Positions 1-9,169 of a DNA stretch of 19,301 nt are shown here, piece by piece. The DNA is from Actinomycetota bacterium (GTDB taxonomy: Bacteria > Actinomycetota > Actinomycetes > Nanopelagicales > Nanopelagicaceae), in the NCBI GenBank assembly GCA_009700715.1, contig WLLM01000004.1, positions 1-19,301 on the forward strand, read 5' to 3'. Position numbers and translations under genes: made by a program. Every line of letters starts with the position of its first letter. Positions within the stretch are counted from its first letter, which is position 1. A model generated the notes under the pieces. That model was not told the origin of the DNA. It searched no databases and worked only from the letters and a program-made list of their open reading frames with translations.

Positions 1-2
1 AT

Positions 3-56
3 GCACCTGACCTTCAGGCTTGCTTGGCGTTGCTATCCGAGGCTGTTCTGCCGTAA
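3..56 (+). CDS. C-terminal end of an upstream gene, possibly RluD-type pseudouridine synthase (partial)
   Basis: The frame starting at base 3 reads APDLQACLALLSEAVLP and stops at TAA (54-56). A tail of the kind 'P-DL...L..L' is what RluD-family 23S rRNA pseudouridine synthases often end with. In many actinobacteria rluD lies just upstream of dnaE, after lspA. Only 17 codons are visible and no catalytic motif is in view, so the identity rests mainly on gene-order expectation. The + frame starting with ATG at base 1 also stays open for 20 codons (stop 61-63), but its composition (MHLTFRLAWRCYPRLF...) looks less like a real protein end. Confidence 0.35.
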   Translation, partial: APDLQACLALLSEAVLP

Positions 57-60
57 CGAC

Positions 61-66
61 TAATCT
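61..66 (+). promoter_or_regulatory. Possible -10 box for dnaE (TAATCT)
   Basis: TAATCT fits the actinobacterial -10 pattern TANNNT and lies 9 bases before the GTG start of dnaE. Transcription starting 6-7 bases after it would leave a leader of only about 3 bases. No purine-rich ribosome binding site is visible before the GTG, which agrees with a nearly leaderless message. No convincing -35 box is seen. Confidence 0.3.
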
Positions 67-75
67 TGTGCAACT

Positions 76-3000
76 GTGACAACCGAAAACCCAACCCAGC
101 CAAAAGCGAGTAAAGATTCTTTTGTGCACCTTCATGTGCACACTGAATACTCAATGCTCGACGGTGCTGCACGTATTGGCGATCTCGTAAATGAAGTAGC
201 GCGTCAAGAGATGCCGGCGATCGCAATGACAGATCACGGAAACGTTTTCGGCGCCTTTGATTTCTATAAGCAAGCGGTTAAAGCAGGCGTGAAGCCAATT
301 ATCGGTATTGAAGCTTATGTCGCCCCCGAATCGCGTTTTGAAAAAAAGCGCGTGCAATGGGCCGATGGGGGAGACGACGATGTTTCAGGTGGTGGCGCAT
401 ATACCCACATGACAATCCTTGCTGAAAATAACCATGGTCTTGCAAACTTATTTAAACTTTCATCGTTGGCATCCCTCGAAGGTTATTACTACAAGCCGCG
501 CATGGATCGCGAACTACTCTCAAAATATGCTGATGGTTTGATTGCGACCACCGGATGCCCGGGTGGAGAAATTCAAACTCGATTGCGCATGGGAAATTAC
601 AAAGAAGCGATGCGTGCGGCAAGTGATTACCGAGATATTTTCGGTGCCCACAACTTCTTCTTAGAACTTATGGACCACGGTATCGATGTGGAAACCCGGG
701 TCAAGGAAGATCTCATCAAATTGGGGCGCGAGCTTAAGCTTCCGCTGCTTGCCACCAACGACCTTCACTACACCCGCCATGAAGATGCGCCTGCGCATGA
801 AGCGCTGCTCTGCGTGCAATCCGGTTCCACCTTGGCCGATCCAAAACGCTTTAAATTTGATAACGATGAGTTCTATCTAAAGTCTCCTGCGCAGATGCGC
901 GAACTTTTCAAAGATTATCCTGAAGCTTGCGATAACACATTACTTATCGCTGAACGCTGCAATGTAAAGCTGCGTGAAGATGAAAATCTTATGCCAGCCT
1001 TCGCCGTACCACAGGGAGAGACTGAAGATTCTTGGCTCCGTAAAGAATCCGAACGCGGTCTGATTACACGTTTTGGTGATCGCGCAACTGATGAACATCG
1101 CACGCGTTTAAATTACGAACTCGATGTAATGATCAAGATGGGATTTCCTGGTTACTTCTTAGTTGTCGCCGACTTGGTTGCCCATGCTAAAAAAGTTGGA
1201 ATCCGAGTTGGTCCAGGTCGTGGATCTGCCGCAGGTTCTTTAGTTGCTTATGTGCTTGGCATAACCGGACTAGATCCAATCGAACACGGCTTACTCTTTG
1301 AGCGCTTCCTAAACCCAGAACGTATCTCTATGCCTGATATCGATCTTGACTTCGACGAACGTCGCCGTTCTGAAATGATTCGTTACGCAACTGAAAAATA
1401 TGGTGAAGATCGCGTTGCTCAGATCATCACCTACGGAACTATTAAATCTAAGCAATCCATTAAAGATGCCACCCGCGTTCTGGGTTATCCATATGTAATC
1501 GGTGAAAAGTTAACTAAAGCGCTTCCACCATCAGTAATGGGTAAAGATATTTCGCTTTCAGGCGTATTTGATTCTCAGGACCCACGTCACGGCGAGGCTG
1601 GCGAATTCCGCGAGCTTTACAACACCGATCCAGATTCGAAGAAAGTTGTAGATCTAGCACGCGGCCTGGAAGGTCTAAAGCGCCAATGGGGTGTGCACGC
1701 TGCGGGTGTAATCCTTTCGCGCGAACCGTTACTTGATGTGATTCCAATTCATCGCCGCGAAGCCGATGGCGCAATCATCACTCAATTCGATATGGGCGCT
1801 TGCGAATCAACTGGGCTGTTAAAGATGGACTTCTTGGGCCTTCGAAATCTCTCAGTACTAGACGATGCGCTCTTAAATATTAAAGAGAACCAAGGTATTG
1901 ATGTTGTACTTGAAGATTTGCCACTTGCTGATCAGAAAACCTTCGAACTTCTTTCGCGCGGTGACACCCTCGGTGTATTCCAGCTCGATGGCGGGCCAAT
2001 GCGCGCGCTACTTCGCAGCATGGCACCAGATTCATTTGCAGATATTTCTGCGGTTATCGCGCTCTATCGCCCAGGTCCAATGGGCGAGAACGCACACAAT
2101 AACTACGCCGATCGAAAAAACGGTCGTAAACCTGTAGAACCAATTCATCCAGAACTATCAGATGTTCTTCAAGAAATTCTGGGTGATACCTACGGACTTA
2201 TTGTTTATCAAGAACAAGTTATGGCGATCGCCCAAAAGGTGGCTGGCTTCTCACTAGGTCGCGCAGATCTTTTGCGTAAGGCGATGGGTAAGAAGAATAA
2301 AGAGATTCTAGATAAGGAGTACGTTCCCTTCGAAGCAGGCATGAAGGAAAATGGTTTCTCAACCGCTGCGATCAAACGTCTTTGGGATGTTCTTATTCCC
2401 TTCTCTGACTATGCATTTAACCGCGCCCACAGCGCGGGCTACGGCGTGGTCTCTTTCTGGACCGCATACCTCAAGGCAAATTTCCCAACCGAATACATGG
2501 CAGCGCTTCTTACCAGTGTTCGCGATGATAAAGATAAATCAGCGCTCTACTTATCGGAATGTCGTCGCATGGGAATCAAAGTTTTGCCGCCGGATGTCAA
2601 CGAATCAAATGCCGAATACACACCTCGTGGTAAAGATATTCGCTTTGGATTAGCCGCAATCCGTAACGTTGGCGAGGGCGTAGTCGCCTCAATCAAATCT
2701 GCACGTACCTCTAAAGGCGCATTCACTTCATTCGGTGATTTCTTAGCGAAGGTAGACGCGCAAGTTTGCAATAAGAAAACGATCGAGTCTTTGATTAAGG
2801 GTGGGGCATTTGATTCATTGAACCATCCACGTAAGGCGCTAATGTCGGTCCACCTTGAAGCTATCGATTCGGTGATCGAGACCAAGCGTGCAGAAGCGAT
2901 TGGTCAATTCGACTTATTCGGTGGCGAATCGATGACTCAAGTTTCTGGCTTGGAAATAGAAATCCCAACTTTCGAGTGGGATAAATCGACTCTGCTTAGT

Positions 3001-3609
3001 TTTGAACGCGAGATGCTCGGACTTTACGTTTCAGATCATCCACTTCTCGGTGTGGAACACATCTTGCGCTCTAACACCGATATGTCCATCAGCGCGCTGC
3101 AAAGCGATGAGAGCACACCAGATGGCATGGTCACTCTGGGTGGTTTGATAACCGGCGTACAACGTAAAGTTTCACGCCAGGGTTCATCTTGGGCGATTGT
3201 TAGCTTAGAAGATCTCGAAGGTGCAATCGAAGTTCTCTTCTTCTCAAATACCTACAATCAATATGCGCTGACCTTGATTGAGGATCGCGTTGTCACAGTT
3301 CGTGGTCGTTTCGAACGTCGCGATGAAGTTCTTCGCTTCACGGCTCTTGAAATGAAATCACTTGATGTCTCAACCGGTCCAGTTGGACCACTATTAATTT
3401 CATTACCAATCGCGCAATGCACGCCTCCGGTTGTCGACCGCATGAAAGAGATTCTGCGCTCCCATCCAGGAAAACGCGAAGTTCATATGCAGATCGATGA
3501 TCAAGGCGTACTTACAACGATGAAGATTGATGCACTTGTCACAGCATCGCCAAGTCTGAGCGCAGATTTAAAATCTATCTTGGGGCCAGACTGCTTAGTT
3601 CGGATGTGA
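76..3609 (+). CDS. dnaE: DNA polymerase III alpha subunit, DnaE1 type with intact PHP domain
   Basis: This is the catalytic subunit of the replicative polymerase. The protein has 1177 residues, normal for DnaE1. The N-terminal PHP domain (about 16-290) keeps all nine metal ligands known from Mycobacterium tuberculosis DnaE1: H20 and H22 (HLHVHTEYS), D29, H54 (TDHGN), E79, H111, C161 (TTGCPGGE), D229 and H231 (NDLHY). The polymerase catalytic aspartates lie in PDIDLDFDERR (about 420-430). An internal beta-clamp motif QFDLF is at 944-948, followed by an OB-fold region from about 1015. The start is GTG at 76, chosen because the family sequence begins shortly after it; the upstream frame has no better start. 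In M. tuberculosis the PHP domain is the replicative proofreading exonuclease; the conserved ligands suggest the same here. Stop TGA is at 3607-3609, 67 bases before hisD. Confidence 0.97.
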   Translation: MTTENPTQPKASKDSFVHLHVHTEYSMLDGAARIGDLVNEVARQEMPAIAMTDHGNVFGAFDFYKQAVKAGVKPIIGIEAYVAPESRFEKKRVQWADGGDDDVSGGGAYTHMTILAENNHGLANLFKLSSLASLEGYYYKPRMDRELLSKYADGLIATTGCPGGEIQTRLRMGNYKEAMRAASDYRDIFGAHNFFLELMDHGIDVETRVKEDLIKLGRELKLPLLATNDLHYTRHEDAPAHEALLCVQSGSTLADPKRFKFDNDEFYLKSPAQMRELFKDYPEACDNTLLIAERCNVKLREDENLMPAFAVPQGETEDSWLRKESERGLITRFGDRATDEHRTRLNYELDVMIKMGFPGYFLVVADLVAHAKKVGIRVGPGRGSAAGSLVAYVLGITGLDPIEHGLLFERFLNPERISMPDIDLDFDERRRSEMIRYATEKYGEDRVAQIITYGTIKSKQSIKDATRVLGYPYVIGEKLTKALPPSVMGKDISLSGVFDSQDPRHGEAGEFRELYNTDPDSKKVVDLARGLEGLKRQWGVHAAGVILSREPLLDVIPIHRREADGAIITQFDMGACESTGLLKMDFLGLRNLSVLDDALLNIKENQGIDVVLEDLPLADQKTFELLSRGDTLGVFQLDGGPMRALLRSMAPDSFADISAVIALYRPGPMGENAHNNYADRKNGRKPVEPIHPELSDVLQEILGDTYGLIVYQEQVMAIAQKVAGFSLGRADLLRKAMGKKNKEILDKEYVPFEAGMKENGFSTAAIKRLWDVLIPFSDYAFNRAHSAGYGVVSFWTAYLKANFPTEYMAALLTSVRDDKDKSALYLSECRRMGIKVLPPDVNESNAEYTPRGKDIRFGLAAIRNVGEGVVASIKSARTSKGAFTSFGDFLAKVDAQVCNKKTIESLIKGGAFDSLNHPRKALMSVHLEAIDSVIETKRAEAIGQFDLFGGESMTQVSGLEIEIPTFEWDKSTLLSFEREMLGLYVSDHPLLGVEHILRSNTDMSISALQSDESTPDGMVTLGGLITGVQRKVSRQGSSWAIVSLEDLEGAIEVLFFSNTYNQYALTLIEDRVVTVRGRFERRDEVLRFTALEMKSLDVSTGPVGPLLISLPIAQCTPPVVDRMKEILRSHPGKREVHMQIDDQGVLTTMKIDALVTASPSLSADLKSILGPDCLVRM

Positions 3610-3664
3610 TTTAGCGTTATTGCTGCTCCTCGTATTCACGCCGCCTCGAGTTACCTGCAACCGT

Positions 3665-3679
3665 TAGACTTGCCCCATG
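3665..3679 (+). promoter_or_regulatory. Probable leaderless promoter of hisD: TAGACT-N6-ATG
   Basis: TAGACT (3665-3670) is followed by exactly six bases (tgcccc) and then the hisD ATG at 3677. In actinobacteria a TANNNT -10 box ends about 6-7 bases before the transcription start, so the message would begin at the A of the start codon. No Shine-Dalgarno-like sequence precedes the ATG, which supports leaderless translation. No clear -35 box is visible 16-18 bases upstream. This would be the main promoter of the histidine genes. The 67-base gap after dnaE (3610-3676) shows no obvious hairpin terminator. Confidence 0.55.
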
Positions 3680-4984
3680 ATTCGCACGCTTGATCTCCGC
3701 GGTAAGGCTCTGACTAAAGCGGGCTACCAAAAAGCGATTCCGCGAGCGACTTTAGATATTGCAGCTGCCATGGTTGCGATCGAACCGATTTTGCAGAAAG
3801 TTAAATCGGGAAGTGAGGCAGATCTTCTGCAACTAGCCGAAGAATTCGACGGCGTAAGACCCGCCGCAATTCGTGTTCCACAAAGCGCTATAGATAAGGC
3901 GTTGGCAGAGTTAGATCCCAAGATTCGAGCGGCGCTAGAGCTTTCGGCGGAGAGAATTCGCAAAGTTCATAACGATCAAACTCGTGGCGTTACAACTACC
4001 AAGGTTGTTGACGGGGGAGTAGTTACTGAACGCTGGATTCCAGTTGATCGCGTCGGCCTATATGTTCCAGGTGGTCGCGCAGTTTATCCAAGTAGCGTTT
4101 TGATGAATGTTATCCCAGCACAAATTGCCAAAGTTTCTAGCATCGCCGTTGCATCGCCACCTCAGAAAGAGTTTGGCGGACTTCCGCACCCAACAATTTT
4201 GGCCGCTTGCGCACTTCTTGGAGTCACTGAAGTTTACGCAGTAGGTGGCGCACAAGCGATCGCGCTCTTTGCGTACGGCATCGAAGGACTTTGTGAGAAA
4301 TGTGATTTGGTCACCGGACCTGGAAATATTTACGTCGCTGCTGCAAAGCGCGCACTTCGCGGAGTAATAGGTATCGACTCTGAAGCCGGCCCAACTGAAA
4401 TCGCAATTTTGGCCGATGAAAGTGCACGCGCGGGTGACGTCGCGGCAGATCTAATTAGCCAAGCCGAGCACGATGTAATCGCAGCCGCTGTTCTAGTAAC
4501 GACATCTGAAAAATTAGCCACTGATGTTGTTAAAGAGTTAGAGCTCCGAGTTGCGGCAACTAAACACGCAACCAGAATTCGCGAGGCCCTTGCCGGCATT
4601 CAATCTGCAATCGTTATGGTGGATTCGATTTCACAAGGGCTTGAAGTTGTTAACGCCTATGCAGCAGAACACTTAGAGATTCAGACCCAGAACGCAGCTC
4701 AAGATGCGCTAGAGATTCGAAATGCTGGCGCAGTATTTATCGGACGCTTTTCACCAGTTTCACTTGGAGACTACTCAGCCGGTTCAAACCACGTACTTCC
4801 AACCGGGGGTTGTGCCTGTCACAGCAGTGGACTTTCCGTTCAAACTTTCTTGCGCGGGCTTCACTACATCGAATATTCGAAAGAAGCGTTTGTAGATATT
4901 TCACAGACTGTCATCACTCTTGCAAACTCTGAAGATTTACCGGCTCACGGTGAAGCGATGACCGCGCGTCTGGAAGATTTATGA
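3677..4984 (+). CDS. hisD: Histidinol dehydrogenase
   Basis: HisD is a zinc enzyme that oxidises L-histidinol to L-histidine in two NAD-dependent steps, the end of histidine synthesis. The 435-residue length is typical. By alignment of motifs, zinc ligands are Q262 and H265 (ISQAEHD), D365 (GDYSAGSNH) and H424 (LPAHGEAM). The catalytic pair is E331-H332 (YAAEHLEI). The [14 protein letters not shown] segment is the usual nucleotide-site region. It is the first gene of the his block, 67 bases after dnaE, and its last codons overlap hisC by 4 bases (ATGA), which suggests translational coupling. Confidence 0.97.
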   Translation: MIRTLDLRGKALTKAGYQKAIPRATLDIAAAMVAIEPILQKVKSGSEADLLQLAEEFDGVRPAAIRVPQSAIDKALAELDPKIRAALELSAERIRKVHNDQTRGVTTTKVVDGGVVTERWIPVDRVGLYVPGGRAVYPSSVLMNVIPAQIAKVSSIAVASPPQKEFGGLPHPTILAACALLGVTEVYAVGGAQAIALFAYGIEGLCEKCDLVTGPGNIYVAAAKRALRGVIGIDSEAGPTEIAILADESARAGDVAADLISQAEHDVIAAAVLVTTSEKLATDVVKELELRVAATKHATRIREALAGIQSAIVMVDSISQGLEVVNAYAAEHLEIQTQNAAQDALEIRNAGAVFIGRFSPVSLGDYSAGSNHVLPTGGCACHSSGLSVQTFLRGLHYIEYSKEAFVDISQTVITLANSEDLPAHGEAMTARLEDL

Positions 4985-6081
4985 GCGCAAAACAATGGCC
5001 GCTCTGGCTGCCACTTCGCGAAGATTTAACTTCACTTTCCCCGTATGGCGCTCCACAAGTGCCAGCCGAAGCAACTTTAAATACCAACGAGAATCCATAT
5101 GCCCCATCTCCTGAACTAGCGCAAGCAATTGCCGACCGTGTTCACCGCGTTGCAACCACGCTTAATCGCTATCCCGATCGCGATGCAACCGTTCTTCGCA
5201 CTTCGCTTTCAAAGTTCATCAATACTCTTTCTGGAACTTCCTTAACCGCCGATCAAATCTGGGCGGCAAATGGCAGCAACGAAATTATTCAGTCGCTCTT
5301 CATGGCCTTCGGTTCAAATGGTGCTCTGGGATTTACACCTTCATATTCCATGCACCCTTTGATCGCTAAAGTAATTGGCGTTGCCTGGCGAGATGGTGGA
5401 CGTCGCGCAGATTTCACCTTAGATACTGCAAAGGCGATCTCTGAAATTTCAGAGAACCAGCCATCGTTAACTTTTATTACCACTCCAAATAATCCAACTG
5501 GCACTCTTCTTCATATCTCTGATATCGAAGAACTAGCAAAGGCAACCGCGTCGATTAGTGGATTACTTATTGTCGATGAAGCGTACGCAGAATTTTCTAG
5601 CGAAATATCTGCAGTAACTTTAATTGAAAAGTATCCAAACGTGGTCGTAATTCGCACTATGAGTAAAGCTTTTGCCTTCGCTGGCGCGCGCGTCGGTTAC
5701 TTGGTGGCCAATCGCGACGTCGTCGATGCCATGTTCCTAGTCAGATTGCCGTACCACCTAAGTGCAATCACCCAGGCAGCTGCCGAAGTTGCCCTTGAAT
5801 ATCAAGGTGAGTTGCTGGGCACCGTTGCAACGCTGATTGATTCACGCGCCAAAGTGATTGCCCAACTCGAATCTATGGGACTTACCGTTGCCCCAAGCAG
5901 CGCCAACTTCATCCTATTTTCCGGATTTAACTTAGAGCCTGCTCAGTTATGGCGCCAACTACTCGATCGCGGCGTTCTGATTAGAGATGTGGGATTATTA
6001 GGTCACTTGCGTATGACCATTGGCAATGAGGCCGAGAATCAGAAATTTATAGGCGCCTTAAAAGATATTTTAAAGAGCTAG
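4981..6081 (+). CDS. hisC: Histidinol-phosphate aminotransferase
   Basis: HisC is a PLP-dependent class I/II aminotransferase that transfers an amino group from glutamate to imidazole-acetol phosphate, giving L-histidinol phosphate. The 366-residue protein shows the family's NENPYAPS and YPDRDA near the N-terminus, NGSNEIIQ for phosphate/PLP binding, [16 protein letters not shown], and the Schiff-base lysine K229 in [17 protein letters not shown]-terminal [11 protein letters not shown] supplies the substrate-binding arginine. It starts inside the end of hisD (ATGA overlap, 4981-4984) and is followed after 22 bases by hisB. Related HisC proteins can also use aromatic substrates, but the position among his genes fixes the main role. 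Confidence 0.96.
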   Translation: MSAKQWPLWLPLREDLTSLSPYGAPQVPAEATLNTNENPYAPSPELAQAIADRVHRVATTLNRYPDRDATVLRTSLSKFINTLSGTSLTADQIWAANGSNEIIQSLFMAFGSNGALGFTPSYSMHPLIAKVIGVAWRDGGRRADFTLDTAKAISEISENQPSLTFITTPNNPTGTLLHISDIEELAKATASISGLLIVDEAYAEFSSEISAVTLIEKYPNVVVIRTMSKAFAFAGARVGYLVANRDVVDAMFLVRLPYHLSAITQAAAEVALEYQGELLGTVATLIDSRAKVIAQLESMGLTVAPSSANFILFSGFNLEPAQLWRQLLDRGVLIRDVGLLGHLRMTIGNEAENQKFIGALKDILKS

Positions 6082-6091
6082 TCAAGTTAAT

Positions 6092-6106
6092 GGAGATGAG
6101 CAAATG
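6092..6106 (+). promoter_or_regulatory. Ribosome binding site and start of hisB
   Basis: GGAG at 6092-6095 lies 8 bases before ATG 6104, a normal Shine-Dalgarno spacing. The nearby ATG at 6096 opens a frame that stops after three codons (ATG AGC AAA TGA), so 6104 is the real start. This is one of the clearest binding sites in the his block; most other genes here rely on overlap with the gene before. Confidence 0.6.
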
Positions 6107-6688
6107 AGAACAGCCCGCGTAGAACGCAAAACGAAAGAGTCCCACGTACTTGTCGAGCTAAATCTCGATGGCGTTGGTGAGATCTCCGTAGATACTGGCG
6201 TCCCTTTCTTTGACCACATGCTCTCTCAACTCGGTAAACACTCTGGATTTAATTTAACCGTTAAGACCACAGGCGATATCGATGTCGATTCACATCACAC
6301 AGTTGAAGACACCTCTCTTGCATTTGGACAGGCGCTGCGTGAAGCACTTGGCGACAAAGTCGGCATTCGCCGCTTTGGCGATGCCATGGTTCCACTCGAT
6401 GAAGTATTGGTACAAGCAGCAGTTGATCTTTCTGGTCGTCCATATTTGGTTCACCGTCAACCAGAGATCGTCGAACTTATCGGAACCTTTGACACCACCC
6501 TTGGAAAGCACATCTGGGAGTCAATCGTTGCGGAAGCGCGAATTGCACTACACGTGCGCGTTCTTGAAGGTCGCAATGCCCACCACGTATTCGAAGCACA
6601 ATTTAAGGCAGTTGCTCGCGCACTTCGCGATGCAGTATCACTCGATGGCGGAATCGCAGGAGTTCCTTCAACAAAAGGTTCGCTTTAA
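6104..6688 (+). CDS. hisB: Imidazoleglycerol-phosphate dehydratase
   Basis: This is the manganese-dependent dehydratase that turns imidazole glycerol phosphate into imidazole acetol phosphate. The 194-residue length marks the monofunctional form; the phosphatase domain fused in enterobacterial HisB is absent, as is usual in actinobacteria. Metal-binding signatures are FFDHMLSQ (35-42), DSHHTVED (62-69, with H64, H65 and E68) and [12 protein letters not shown] (H160, H161, E164). It lies 22 bases after hisC and 2 bases before hisH. Confidence 0.97.
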   Translation: MRTARVERKTKESHVLVELNLDGVGEISVDTGVPFFDHMLSQLGKHSGFNLTVKTTGDIDVDSHHTVEDTSLAFGQALREALGDKVGIRRFGDAMVPLDEVLVQAAVDLSGRPYLVHRQPEIVELIGTFDTTLGKHIWESIVAEARIALHVRVLEGRNAHHVFEAQFKAVARALRDAVSLDGGIAGVPSTKGSL

Positions 6689-6690
6689 TA

Positions 6691-7293
6691 GTGATCGCAA
6701 TCCTCGATTACGGATCAGGAAATTTAAGATCTGCTCAACGTGCATTCGAACGTAGCGGAAGCGAAGTGGTTGTCACATCCGACCGTGATGTTGCACTAAA
6801 CGCTGCAGGCTTAGTTGTTCCGGGCGTCGGCGCTTTTGCTGCGTGTATGCGCGGACTCGTCGCGGTTGGAGGAGATGCCATAGTTCGCGAACGTGTCGAA
6901 AAGAAACGTCCAACACTTGGCATTTGTGTCGGAATGCAGATTCTATTTAGAGATGGCGATGAACATGCTGACGGAGCGTTGCACCAAGGCGTCGGTATCT
7001 GGCAAGAGAGCATTACAAAATTAGATGCGCCGATTTTGCCGCATATGGGCTGGAATACCGTGGAAGTCTCGCCAAACTCAACTCTCTTTAAGGGAATTGA
7101 AGATCAATCCTTTTACTTTGTGCATTCATACGCTGCAAAGAAGTCGGTAGGGATGACACAAGCATGGAGTACACATAACGAAAAATTCTTGGCAGCAGTT
7201 GAAGATGGTGCGATTGCAGCGACGCAGTTTCATCCTGAAAAATCGGGCGACGCCGGACTTGCCCTAATTAAGAACTGGGTGGGCACGTTATGA
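6691..7293 (+). CDS. hisH: Imidazole glycerol phosphate synthase, glutaminase subunit
   Basis: HisH hydrolyses glutamine and passes ammonia to HisF to build the imidazole ring. The protein has 200 residues and is a class I glutamine amidotransferase with the triad C79 (LGICVGMQ), H181 and E183 (QFHPEKSG). The oxyanion region [10 protein letters not shown] and the N-terminal DYGSGNLRS are typical. The start is GTG at 6691, two bases after the hisB stop; this places the strand-1 sequence MIAILDYG at the N-terminus as expected. Its stop overlaps the priA start (ATGA, 7290-7293). In the window hisF is separated from hisH by priA, a common order. Confidence 0.97.
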   Translation: MIAILDYGSGNLRSAQRAFERSGSEVVVTSDRDVALNAAGLVVPGVGAFAACMRGLVAVGGDAIVRERVEKKRPTLGICVGMQILFRDGDEHADGALHQGVGIWQESITKLDAPILPHMGWNTVEVSPNSTLFKGIEDQSFYFVHSYAAKKSVGMTQAWSTHNEKFLAAVEDGAIAATQFHPEKSGDAGLALIKNWVGTL

Positions 7294-8030
7294 AAAATAC
7301 GAATTACCTCGAGCTTCTGCCTGCGGTAGATGTTAAAGATGGCAAAGCTGTTCGATTAGTTCAAGGTGAGCTTGCCCAGGAAAGTGTTTATGGCGCACCA
7401 CTTGAAGTAGCTCTCGAGTTTCAATCTGCAGGCGCGGAATGGCTTCACCTGGTTGATCTTGATGCAGCATTTGGCCGCGGCGAAAATACATCTTTATTGG
7501 CAGAAGTTGTCGGTCGACTTGATATAAAAGTCGAACTTTCAGGCGGGATTCGTGATGACGAATCCCTTAAGCGCGCACTTGCCACTGGTTGCACGCGCGT
7601 AAACCTTGGAACAGCCGCGCTGGAAAACCCAGAATGGACTGCGCGAGTTATCGCCGAGTACGGTGATCGCATCGCAGTTGGTCTAGATGTGCGCGGACAT
7701 GTTTTAGCCGCACGCGGTTGGACTAAAGAAGGCGGAGATTTATTTGAAACTATCGATCGTCTAGAGCGTGATGGATGTAGTCGCTATGTCGTAACCGATG
7801 TAACTAAAGATGGAACTTTGCAGGGTCCAAACCTCGAACTACTTAAAGAGGTATGCGCGGCAACCAAGAAACCAGTTGTTGCCAGCGGCGGGATCTCATC
7901 GCTTGCAGATATTGCAGCGCTTTCTTCACTACATGAAATCGGAGTCGAAGGTGCGATCGTAGGTAAAGCGCTCTATGCCGGAGCATTCACTCTGCAAGCA
8001 GCGTTGGCGCTAACTAAAGGTTCAAAGTAA
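7290..8030 (+). CDS. priA: PriA: HisA isomerase, probably also phosphoribosylanthranilate isomerase (TrpF activity)
   Basis: This 246-residue TIM barrel does the HisA step (ProFAR to PRFAR). In actinobacteria lacking trpF, the homologue PriA also isomerises phosphoribosylanthranilate for tryptophan synthesis. The sequence strongly resembles M. tuberculosis PriA, for example [23 protein letters not shown] and [13 protein letters not shown]. Catalytic aspartates are D14 (LLPAVD) and D170 (VTDVTKDGT). R22 (VRLVQG), R142 and W144 (AARGW) match the residues reported to support dual-substrate use in the mycobacterial enzyme. No trpF gene is in the trp block here, which fits the dual role. Dual activity is inferred and not shown by sequence alone. 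The hisF ATG follows its stop directly. Confidence 0.93.
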   Translation: MKNTNYLELLPAVDVKDGKAVRLVQGELAQESVYGAPLEVALEFQSAGAEWLHLVDLDAAFGRGENTSLLAEVVGRLDIKVELSGGIRDDESLKRALATGCTRVNLGTAALENPEWTARVIAEYGDRIAVGLDVRGHVLAARGWTKEGGDLFETIDRLERDGCSRYVVTDVTKDGTLQGPNLELLKEVCAATKKPVVASGGISSLADIAALSSLHEIGVEGAIVGKALYAGAFTLQAALALTKGSK

Positions 8031-8804
8031 ATGTCCTTATCAATCCGCATAATTCCGTGCCTTGATGTCACGGATGGTCGCGTCGTTAAAGGCGTTAACT
8101 TCACCGATTTAGTCGATGCTGGCGATCCCGTTGAAATGGCCTCGCTCTATAACCTAGAAGGCGCCGATGAGTTAACTTTCCTGGATATCTCAGCAAGTAG
8201 TTCCAACCGCGAAACAACTTTAGATGTTGTCCGCAAAACTGCTGAACAAGTATTTATTCCACTAACCGTCGGCGGTGGAATTAGATCAGTAGATGATGTA
8301 GACCGTTTGTTGCGCGCAGGCGCCGATAAAGTTTCGATCAATACCTCCGCGATTGCGCGTCCAGAGTTAATCGCTGAAATTGCTGATCGTTTCGGTTCAC
8401 AGGTTTTAGTTATATCCATAGATGCACGCCGCGCTCGAACCGAATCTGGTTTTGAAGTAACGACCCATGGAGGTCGACAAAGCGCAGGTCTTGATGCTCT
8501 TGCATGGGTGGAAAAGGCTTGCGCGCTAGGCGCTGGTGAAATTCTGCTCAACTCAATGGATGCTGATGGCACACGCGCCGGTTATGACATCGGGATGATC
8601 ACTGCAGTCCGAGCTATTTCAAAAGTTCCACTGATTGCTAGCGGTGGCGCTGGTGCACTTGAAGATTTTGCGGCCGCCCTTGATGCCGGAGCCGATGCGC
8701 TGCTCGCGGCGAGCGTTTTCCACTTCGGAGTTCACCGTATTGGCGATGTTAAGCGCTACTTAAGCGCGCAGGGTTATTCCATTCGCAACAACGTAACCGC
8801 TTAA
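8031..8804 (+). CDS. hisF: Imidazole glycerol phosphate synthase, cyclase subunit
   Basis: HisF is the TIM-barrel partner of HisH. It combines PRFAR with the ammonia delivered by HisH to give imidazole glycerol phosphate and AICAR. The 257-residue protein begins with IRIIPCLDV, holding catalytic D12 and K20 (GRVVKGVNF). The second catalytic aspartate is D131 (VISIDARR). The phosphate-binding loops are VGGGIRS and [12 protein letters not shown]. The start codon directly abuts the priA stop. Many mycobacteria have an inositol-monophosphatase-like gene (impA) between hisA and hisF; it is absent here. Confidence 0.97.
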   Translation: MSLSIRIIPCLDVTDGRVVKGVNFTDLVDAGDPVEMASLYNLEGADELTFLDISASSSNRETTLDVVRKTAEQVFIPLTVGGGIRSVDDVDRLLRAGADKVSINTSAIARPELIAEIADRFGSQVLVISIDARRARTESGFEVTTHGGRQSAGLDALAWVEKACALGAGEILLNSMDADGTRAGYDIGMITAVRAISKVPLIASGGAGALEDFAAALDAGADALLAASVFHFGVHRIGDVKRYLSAQGYSIRNNVTA

Positions 8805-8806
8805 GG

Positions 8807-8821
8807 CAGAATACGAACATG
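8807..8821 (+). promoter_or_regulatory. Possible leaderless promoter of hisI: CAGAAT-N6-ATG
   Basis: CAGAAT (8807-8812) is spaced six bases from the hisI ATG at 8819, the same spacing as the TAGnCT boxes before hisD, trpB and the VIT gene. The first base departs from TANNNT, so this is weaker. An AAGG at 8803-8806 could serve as a distant ribosome binding site (12 bases), so ordinary readthrough from hisF is a good alternative. Confidence 0.3.
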
Positions 8822-9169
8822 AGCGCGCAACTTCCCGCAGATATCGCAGCGCGCCTAAAAGAAGGCGTAGATCTAATTCCCGCGATCGCACAAGATTCCA
8901 AAACTGGTGAAGTTTTAATGTTGGCGTACATGAACTCGGAATCACTGGCGCAAACTTTGGCTACGAATCAAGCGACATATTGGAGCCGCAGCCGGAACGA
9001 ACTTTGGGTAAAAGGTGCAACATCTGGCCACACCCAGGAAGTAGTTTCTATCTCACTTGATTGCGATGGCGATGCGCTCTTGTTAAAGGTCAATCAGGTT
9101 GGAGCCGCCTGTCACACTGGCGAAAAAACTTGCTTCCACAACCCAATCGAAATGGGCGTGGAAAAATAA
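8819..9169 (+). CDS. hisI: Phosphoribosyl-AMP cyclohydrolase
   Basis: HisI opens the adenine ring of phosphoribosyl-AMP in the third step of histidine synthesis. The 116-residue length matches the single-domain enzyme; the pyrophosphohydrolase HisE is not fused and must be elsewhere. Signatures are [13 protein letters not shown], the metal-binding DCDGDAL (C82, D83, D85) and the zinc cysteines C98 and C105 in [12 protein letters not shown]. The gene lies 14 bases after hisF. Its TAA stop overlaps the trpE ATG by one base (TAATG), so the his block runs straight into the trp block. Confidence 0.97.
   Translation: MSAQLPADIAARLKEGVDLIPAIAQDSKTGEVLMLAYMNSESLAQTLATNQATYWSRSRNELWVKGATSGHTQEVVSISLDCDGDALLLKVNQVGAACHTGEKTCFHNPIEMGVEK

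Noticed and set aside
3610..3676. Possible terminator or histidine leader between dnaE and hisD.
   Set aside because: No hairpin with a T run and no run of His codons after a start codon is visible in these 67 bases.
6282..6755. A 157-codon + strand reading frame over hisB and the start of hisH.
   Set aside because: It is out of frame with two well-conserved genes, shows no family motif, and is rich in Cys, His and Gln as expected of a shadow frame.
9061..9168. An in-frame upstream extension of trpE starting at ATG 9061.
   Set aside because: It lies wholly within hisI in another frame and translates to an unlikely Trp/Arg/Cys-rich stretch. ATG 9169 gives the normal TrpE length and a standard TAATG overlap.
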